DNA of 64,000 nucleotides, taken from contig NZ_PVYW01000017.1 in the NCBI RefSeq assembly GCF_003001675.1, positions 145,627 through 209,626 of the forward strand, read 5' to 3'. The translations under genes and the position numbers were made by a program. Numbering within the stretch: position 1 is the stretch's first letter; every line of letters starts with the position of its first letter. Origin of the DNA: Cohnella sp. SGD-V74. GTDB taxonomy: Bacteria > Bacillota > Bacilli > Paenibacillales > Paenibacillaceae. This document shows positions 59,624-64,000 of this stretch, piece after piece. Under the pieces are notes generated by a model. It did no database searches, was not told where the DNA came from, and was given only the letters and a program-made list of their open reading frames with translations.

Positions 59624-60709
59624 TTAGTCGCGAGGCAGCTCGACGGACACTTCGCGGCCGGATTCGGCCGAACGAAGGACGCCGTCGATGATCGCCTGCT
59701 GAATCAAGATTTGCTCGCCCGGAATCGGAGCCGGACGGCCGTCCCGTACCGCTTCGGCGAAATCGCGAACCTTCTCGTCGAACAGGTTCAGCTTATGCTC
59801 GATGAGCGGAATCGGCGTCTGCGTATGAGCGCCGTATTCGTCGTGGTACAGCGTAATCGAGCCGACCGAGCCGTCCCATACGCCCGACCACGGACCGGTG
59901 CCCGCCGACGTAACCTTGAGGCCCGCGTCGGTGCCGAGGAACATCGTCGCGCCGAGCGTGTCCATGTGCATCGCCCAGGAGATTTTGAACTGCAGCACAA
60001 GATCGTTCTCGAAACGCACCATCGCCACGCCGAAATCTTCCACCTCGAATTTGGAAGCCTCCGGATGATAGAGCGGATTGCGGCCGAAATGATTCGAAGT
60101 GAACGCGGAAACGGTCAACGGACGAGGATAGCCCATCGTGTTCAGAGCCATATCCAGCGAGTAGCAGCCGATATCGGCCATCGCGCCGGCGCCGGCCAGC
60201 TTCTTGCTGATGAACGTGCCGCCCGGCATCCCGCGGCGGCGGCCACCGCCCGTCTCGGCATAATACACGTTGCCCAGACGTCCGGATTGCACGATATCCT
60301 GCAGCAGCTTCATGTTCGGATCGTAGCGGGGCTGGAATCCGATTGTCAGCATATTGCCCGTGTCGCGGGCAACTTGCGTCATCTCCAACGCCTCCGCCAG
60401 AGTGACGGACATCGGTTTCTCCAGCAGCACCTGCTTGCCCGCCTTAAGCGAATCGACCGCCGTCCGATGATGCGAGACGTTCGGCGTGCAGATGCTGACG
60501 CCGTCCAACTCTTGCTCCAGCAGCTTCTCATGGCCGTCGTAAGCCGCCGCTCCGTCCAATTGCAGCGCCTCTACGAATTCCGCCGCCTTGCCGGGAATAA
60601 CGTCGGCAACCGCGACGATCTCCACGAACGGCAGCTTGCGGTAAGCCGCTACGTGGGCTCTGGCGATTCCGCCGCTTCCGATAATGCCAATGCGTAAATG
60701 TTTGCTCAT
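59624..60709 (-). CDS. Gfo/Idh/MocA-family oxidoreductase
   Basis: NAD(P)-dependent oxidoreductase of 361 residues. Rossmann motif GIIGSGGIARAH near residues 8-19, EKPMSVTLAEA with the catalytic-region Lys, and the C-terminal alpha/beta domain with DIGCYSLDMAL. ATG at 60709. Preceded by an AraC regulator and a second family member on the same strand, so probably one operon for sugar or inositol-type oxidation. Its last 35 codons are duplicated as a remnant at 47802. Confidence 0.92.
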   Translation of the reverse strand: MSKHLRIGIIGSGGIARAHVAAYRKLPFVEIVAVADVIPGKAAEFVEALQLDGAAAYDGHEKLLEQELDGVSICTPNVSHHRTAVDSLKAGKQVLLEKPMSVTLAEALEMTQVARDTGNMLTIGFQPRYDPNMKLLQDIVQSGRLGNVYYAETGGGRRRGMPGGTFISKKLAGAGAMADIGCYSLDMALNTMGYPRPLTVSAFTSNHFGRNPLYHPEASKFEVEDFGVAMVRFENDLVLQFKISWAMHMDTLGATMFLGTDAGLKVTSAGTGPWSGVWDGSVGSITLYHDEYGAHTQTPIPLIEHKLNLFDEKVRDFAEAVRDGRPAPIPGEQILIQQAIIDGVLRSAESGREVSVELPRD

Positions 60710-60726
60710 ATGCTCGCTTCCTTCTC

Positions 60727-61746
60727 TCATTTGGATTGGAACGCCGCAGCAGGCTCTCCGGCATGCATTTTGCGGTAAGCGCTCGGCGTCACTTCGTATT
60801 TGCCCTTGAACACCGGATACAGATAGTTCGGATTGGCATAGCCGTGAGCGATGGCAATCTCCTCGATCGCCTTGTCCGTGAGGAGCAAATCCGAACAGAT
60901 CGCCGTCAGCCGCGTATGCTCCAAGTAATCGCGGAACGTCGTGCGCCCCTCGCTGCGGAAAATGCGCTGAAGCTGCCGCGGACTAATTCCGATCGCTTCC
61001 GCGACCTGCTCCAGGGAGAGCGGCATGCTCTCGTTGTCCTGAATGTACTGCGTGGCCAACTGATACCTGTGGAAGCTCATGTCCCGCTCCGGAATTCCCG
61101 TTCTGCCGTCCGCCCCGTCGAGCACGCGAACGGTACGCAGCAAAATCTGCACGATCGCCTGCTTCAGCAGCGTGTAAAATCCGATCGGCTGCTCCTCCAA
61201 AATCCGGTAAGCCTCCAGGAAGCCGCTCATCGCATGAAACCGGTCGACGACCGGACCGATCGGCAGACGGTCCAGCGCGGCGATGCACTCGCTCGCCTCC
61301 GCCGCCTCCAGCTCGTCGCCCCAGCCGCTCGGTTCGGCATCCGATTCCAGCGGCACGATGTCCAGGTGAAGACAGAGCTCGTACATCGGATCTTCCGGGT
61401 CCGACTCCTGATAATGCACCAGATCCGGACCGGTCAAATAAAACATCCCCTCGTGAAGATCGTAAGCCTGATCGACGAGGATGACCTTGCCCTTGCCTTT
61501 CGGAATATAGTGAAACTCGTATTCCGAGTGTTTATGGAAGTTAATGATATGACCCGGCGGAAAAGAGGCCAGATGACAGCGCAGCACGCGAATGCCGTAT
61601 CCGCCCCAACGAAATTGCAGTTCCAGCCGGTCCAGCGCGTCCTGCCTCTCCGCCATCCGGGCGTACGGGAAGGGACTCGCGCTTCCGGCCGCTTTGCGGT
61701 CCGCCGGCTTCTTCCCCGTCGTCGACTCGCGATGATCCGCCTGCAT
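60727..61746 (-). CDS. AraC-family transcriptional regulator
   Basis: Regulator of 339 residues with an N-terminal cupin-type sensing domain (FPPGHIINFHKHSEYEFHYI, metal- or sugar-binding His residues) and a C-terminal double helix-turn-helix (MPLSLEQVAEAIGISPRQLQRIFRSEG, ending VTPSAYRKMH). ATG at 61746 follows GAGGGATGG. Lies between two Gfo/Idh/MocA genes on the same strand and probably activates them. Confidence 0.92.
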   Translation of the reverse strand: MQADHRESTTGKKPADRKAAGSASPFPYARMAERQDALDRLELQFRWGGYGIRVLRCHLASFPPGHIINFHKHSEYEFHYIPKGKGKVILVDQAYDLHEGMFYLTGPDLVHYQESDPEDPMYELCLHLDIVPLESDAEPSGWGDELEAAEASECIAALDRLPIGPVVDRFHAMSGFLEAYRILEEQPIGFYTLLKQAIVQILLRTVRVLDGADGRTGIPERDMSFHRYQLATQYIQDNESMPLSLEQVAEAIGISPRQLQRIFRSEGRTTFRDYLEHTRLTAICSDLLLTDKAIEEIAIAHGYANPNYLYPVFKGKYEVTPSAYRKMHAGEPAAAFQSK

Positions 61747-61776
61747 GCTCCATCCCTCTTTTCCTCCGGTAGTCCG

Positions 61777-62766
61777 TTATTCCGCCAGCTCGTCGATCCG
61801 GATCGGACGGCCTTCCGCAACCGACCGCGTCGAAGCTTCCATCAGCTTGGTCAGATCGACAGCCGCCGCGATATTTTCCGTCGCTTCCGTGCCCTTCTCG
61901 ATATGATCCACCCACTGGCTGAATGCGTAAGGCAACCTGCCGTCCAGCTCCAGCTTCTCCCATTGCCCGCTTCCACCGTTGTAGCGAACGACCGGAACCT
62001 CCTCCGGGAAACCGAACAGCAGCGTGCCTTCGGTTCCGTGAAGCTCGATGGAGAACGGCGAGTGGCTGTTCACGAAGCCCGCTTCGACGATGCCGATCGC
62101 GCCCTCTGCATAGCGCAGCACGGAGACCGCGTTATCCTCGACTTCCTTGCCCGTCACGTAGCCGAAGTTCGCGCTTACGCTCTCGGGCATGCCCAGAAAG
62201 CGCCGAACGAGATACATCGGGTGGCAACCCAGATCGATAAGAGCGCCTCCGCCGCACTGCTCCTTCGAGTAGAAATGGTCCGGCAGCCAGTTCGCGGTCG
62301 CGCCGTTATGCGACAGCCTTACCCGCGCCAGCGTCAGCTTGCCGAGCTTGCCGCTCTGCACTACGCGGTCGATCGTCTGCGTATAGCCGTCGTAGAGGCG
62401 CGGCAGGGAAACCGTCAGCTTAACTCCCGCTTCCCCGACCGCGGAAAGGATTTCGGATACTTCCTTCGCCGTAGGGGCGATAACCTTTTCCGTAAAAATG
62501 TGCTTGCCGGCTTTCGCCGCCTTCACCATCACATCGCGATGAATATTCGTAGGCGCGTCCACGATGACCGCGTCGATGCCGTCCTGGGCCAGCATCTCGT
62601 CGAGCGACGCGTAATACGGCACTCCGTACTGCGCGGCTTTGGCTTGTCCGCGTTCCGGCTCTTCGTCCCAGATCGCGGCCAGCTCCGTCTCGGGATGCTC
62701 CAGCGCCTGCTTCGTATAATCGTCCGCATGAACGTGCCAATAACTGATTTTACCGATCCGAATCAT
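61777..62766 (-). CDS. Gfo/Idh/MocA-family oxidoreductase
   Basis: NAD(P)-dependent oxidoreductase of 329 residues: N-terminal Rossmann domain (KISYWHVHADDY, less typical glycine motif), TEKVIAPTAKE with the conserved Lys, and the C-terminal domain with GGGALIDLGCHPMYL. ATG at 62766 follows AAGGAGG. First gene of a three-gene unit. A minus-strand TATAAT lies near 62840 without a good -35, as expected for an AraC-activated promoter. Confidence 0.92.
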   Translation of the reverse strand: MIRIGKISYWHVHADDYTKQALEHPETELAAIWDEEPERGQAKAAQYGVPYYASLDEMLAQDGIDAVIVDAPTNIHRDVMVKAAKAGKHIFTEKVIAPTAKEVSEILSAVGEAGVKLTVSLPRLYDGYTQTIDRVVQSGKLGKLTLARVRLSHNGATANWLPDHFYSKEQCGGGALIDLGCHPMYLVRRFLGMPESVSANFGYVTGKEVEDNAVSVLRYAEGAIGIVEAGFVNSHSPFSIELHGTEGTLLFGFPEEVPVVRYNGGSGQWEKLELDGRLPYAFSQWVDHIEKGTEATENIAAAVDLTKLMEASTRSVAEGRPIRIDELAE

Positions 62767-62870
62767 AGTAAGCCTCCTTGGCTGTTGACTTAAAATATAC
62801 GACAACAATGACAGATTACACAACTTTTATCGCCATTATAATTAGTTTTCGTGCCATTTAAACTATAAAA

Positions 62871-63590
62871 TTGCGACATAGTTTCTCGATGCAGGTTGGA
62901 TTCAATTCCCGAAAGCCGCTGAGGCCACGACGGAGATCGGCAGCAACGCGCACACGAAAAGTCGTACATCGGTGCTTAAGAGGGGGCTTATCAAACCAAC
63001 AGCGGGGCCTGTCGAAGATGGCCTCCATCGTCAAGCTGATCGGGAAGCTGGCACGCATCGTGATTGGCATGGTGCAACGGGGAGAAACGTACCGTAGTCC
63101 GTTGCCGCAGCCGTCTGCCGCCTGAGTGACAAGGCTTTAGGGGAAGGAACGTACCTGTCGCCGCAGTAGGATCTGCCGCTGTTGTGACGCGTAACAGCCC
63201 GTTCACCCCGCCGTTTACGAATGCTGAACCATTTGCAGGATTCATCGACAAAGAACGCACAGAGAACCGAGTTTGACAACAGCTAGGGCAATGACCCGTC
63301 CCCCAAACACGATCGGTCTCCACGCCTTGGTCAGGTACAACGAAGGAATGCAAGGGCGATGACCCGTTGAGACATGGGAGGGTGAACCGCCAAGGAACAA
63401 GTGGAGCGTGCAGGAGAGCACCAAGCGAAAGTACGGCATGACGTACCTTCTGTTCCCGCATACCCGAACACGTCAAGACGGTCCATCGCTCGCGCGTTCC
63501 TCCACCGCATCTGACATCAACATCGATGAAATCCTGCGAATGGCTGAGCATTCGTGAGAAAAACCCTTAAATACGAGGGATGTTGTCAGG
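62871..63590. other. Decayed, probably non-coding segment
   Basis: About 700 bp with no frame that looks like an intact gene. On the plus strand 63015-63110 reads IVKLIGKLARIVIGMVQRGETYR, which vaguely resembles the C-terminal end of a transposase, and 63440-63555 reads HTRTR ... INIDEILRMAEHS, which vaguely resembles the end of a tyrosine recombinase. Both are short, in different frames and interrupted. Best described as a possible graveyard of mobile-element fragments; identification is weak. Confidence 0.3.
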
Positions 63591-63631
63591 ATAAGCAATT
63601 ATAGCCCCCAACTGCCCCTAGATATGTACTG

Positions 63632-63842
63632 CCAAGGCACTTTATTGGCCTTCGTGAGACCGGGGCCGACGCTCCGAGGCACTTTATTGGCCTTGACACT
63701 TTCCTCTCACTCCCGGACACCCACTGCCAAGGCACTTTATTGGCCTTCGCGGAACTGGCGCCGACGCTCCGAGGCACTTTATTGGCCTTGGGGCCTCTCC
63801 GCCGGTGCCGAGCGTATGTCGCCAAGGCACCTTGTTGGCCTT
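63632..63842. repeat. Composite tandem repeat, five 19-bp units
   Basis: Five near-identical copies of AAGGCACTTTATTGGCCTT (starting 63634, 63676, 63729, 63771, 63824; the second and fourth begin GAGGC and the fifth has three changes). Start spacing alternates 42 and 53 bp, so the higher-order unit is 95 bp, about 2.2 copies. Spacers after odd copies share GCCGACGCTCC; those after even copies differ. Each unit has AAGGC/GCCTT arms able to form a small stem. Not a CRISPR array because spacing is uneven and spacers repeat. Confidence 0.8.
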
Positions 63843-63990
63843 GGGCATCCCGACGCTTAATCAAACAACATTGGCCCTCACCCACATTCACCGCTCGCTC
63901 TAAGCGTAAGCGTCAAACCCTACCCACCTTCGTTCTTTGCAGCAACCATGAGATAATCCTCCTCAGAATCAATTCGGGGGAGGATATTTT

Positions 63991-64000
63991 ATGGCCAGAG
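63991..64000 (+). CDS. Start of a gene running off the window (MAR...)
   Basis: ATG at 63991 with GGGGGAGGATA 6 bp upstream, encoding Met-Ala-Arg before the window ends. The strong ribosome site supports a real start; no product can be assigned. Confidence 0.5.

Noticed and set aside
60736..62793. 685-codon plus-strand open frame
   Set aside because: Spans the AraC and oxidoreductase genes in antisense; not credible as one protein.
63632..63842. Possible CRISPR array
   Set aside because: Repeats are only 19 bp, spacing alternates 42/53 bp and spacers are themselves similar; no cas genes nearby.
63586..63891. 101-codon minus-strand frame through the tandem repeat
   Set aside because: Open only because the repeat period happens to avoid stops; no ribosome site; peptide repeats shift frame between units.

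Overview
The window looks like chromosomal DNA from a GC-rich, spore-forming member of the Paenibacillaceae (Paenibacillus/Cohnella type). Reasons: a cmpA-like spore cortex gene; the ydcC - alr - ndoAI - ndoA block in Bacillus-like order; three LplABC/YtcQ-type carbohydrate importers without their own ATPase, two of them beside YesM/YesN two-component systems; strong AGGAGG ribosome binding sites; frequent GTG/TTG starts. This is inferred from gene content, not from a marker gene.

Layout. 1-4.4 kb: YesM/YesN two-component system followed by a sugar-binding lipoprotein. 4.4-5.8 kb: an AT-rich islet with a coiled-coil surface protein and a type I toxin-antitoxin locus (holin-like toxin plus antisense RNA promoter). 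5.8-9.4 kb: OmpR-type two-component system divergent from a three-gene thiol-redox operon, with a TTAACA-N5-TTAACA direct repeat between them. 9.4-11.4 kb: a MITE-like element, a frameshifted VWA gene and a decayed Rpn-type nuclease gene. 11.5-12.4 kb: five tRNA genes in two transcription units (Asn-Ser; Glu-Lys-Leu). 12.5-16.6 kb: TetR regulator with MFS drug exporter, SprT-like protein, a small unknown, cmpA and a nitroreductase.

16.8-27.2 kb: a carbohydrate locus (importer, YesM/YesN regulators, divergent GH3 glycosidase) in which a 22-bp motif recurs upstream of both the importer operon and the GH3 gene. 27.3-42.4 kb: mostly housekeeping (Rrf2 regulator, Tex, a Fur-box iron-siderophore binding protein joined in frame to an AraC regulator, M29 aminopeptidase, MazEF-type EndoAI/EndoA, alanine racemase, YdcC lipoprotein, M23 lipoprotein, OmpR two-component system, guanylate-kinase paralogue, DUF1697). 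42.4-47.6 kb: UbiD decarboxylase, M50-like membrane protease, MFS exporter with MarR repressor, VanW protein.

47.8-62.8 kb: a carbohydrate-catabolic block read leftward. A near-consensus promoter at about 59.5 kb drives SMP-30 lactonase, aldose epimerase, a GH39-like hydrolase, two permeases, a binding protein, an SDR dehydrogenase, an enolase-superfamily sugar-acid dehydratase, a DUF6259-type hydrolase and a GntR regulator. This set fits import and hydrolysis of an oligosaccharide followed by a non-phosphorylative oxidation-lactonase-dehydratase route. The block is bracketed by an intact Gfo/Idh/MocA gene (59.6 kb) and a 35-codon remnant of a homologue (47.8 kb). A second Gfo/Idh/MocA gene and an AraC regulator follow. 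62.8-64 kb has no convincing gene; it holds a decayed stretch, a composite 95-bp tandem repeat and the first codons of a gene that leaves the window.

Most remaining open frames on opposite strands are GC-driven shadows and are not listed.
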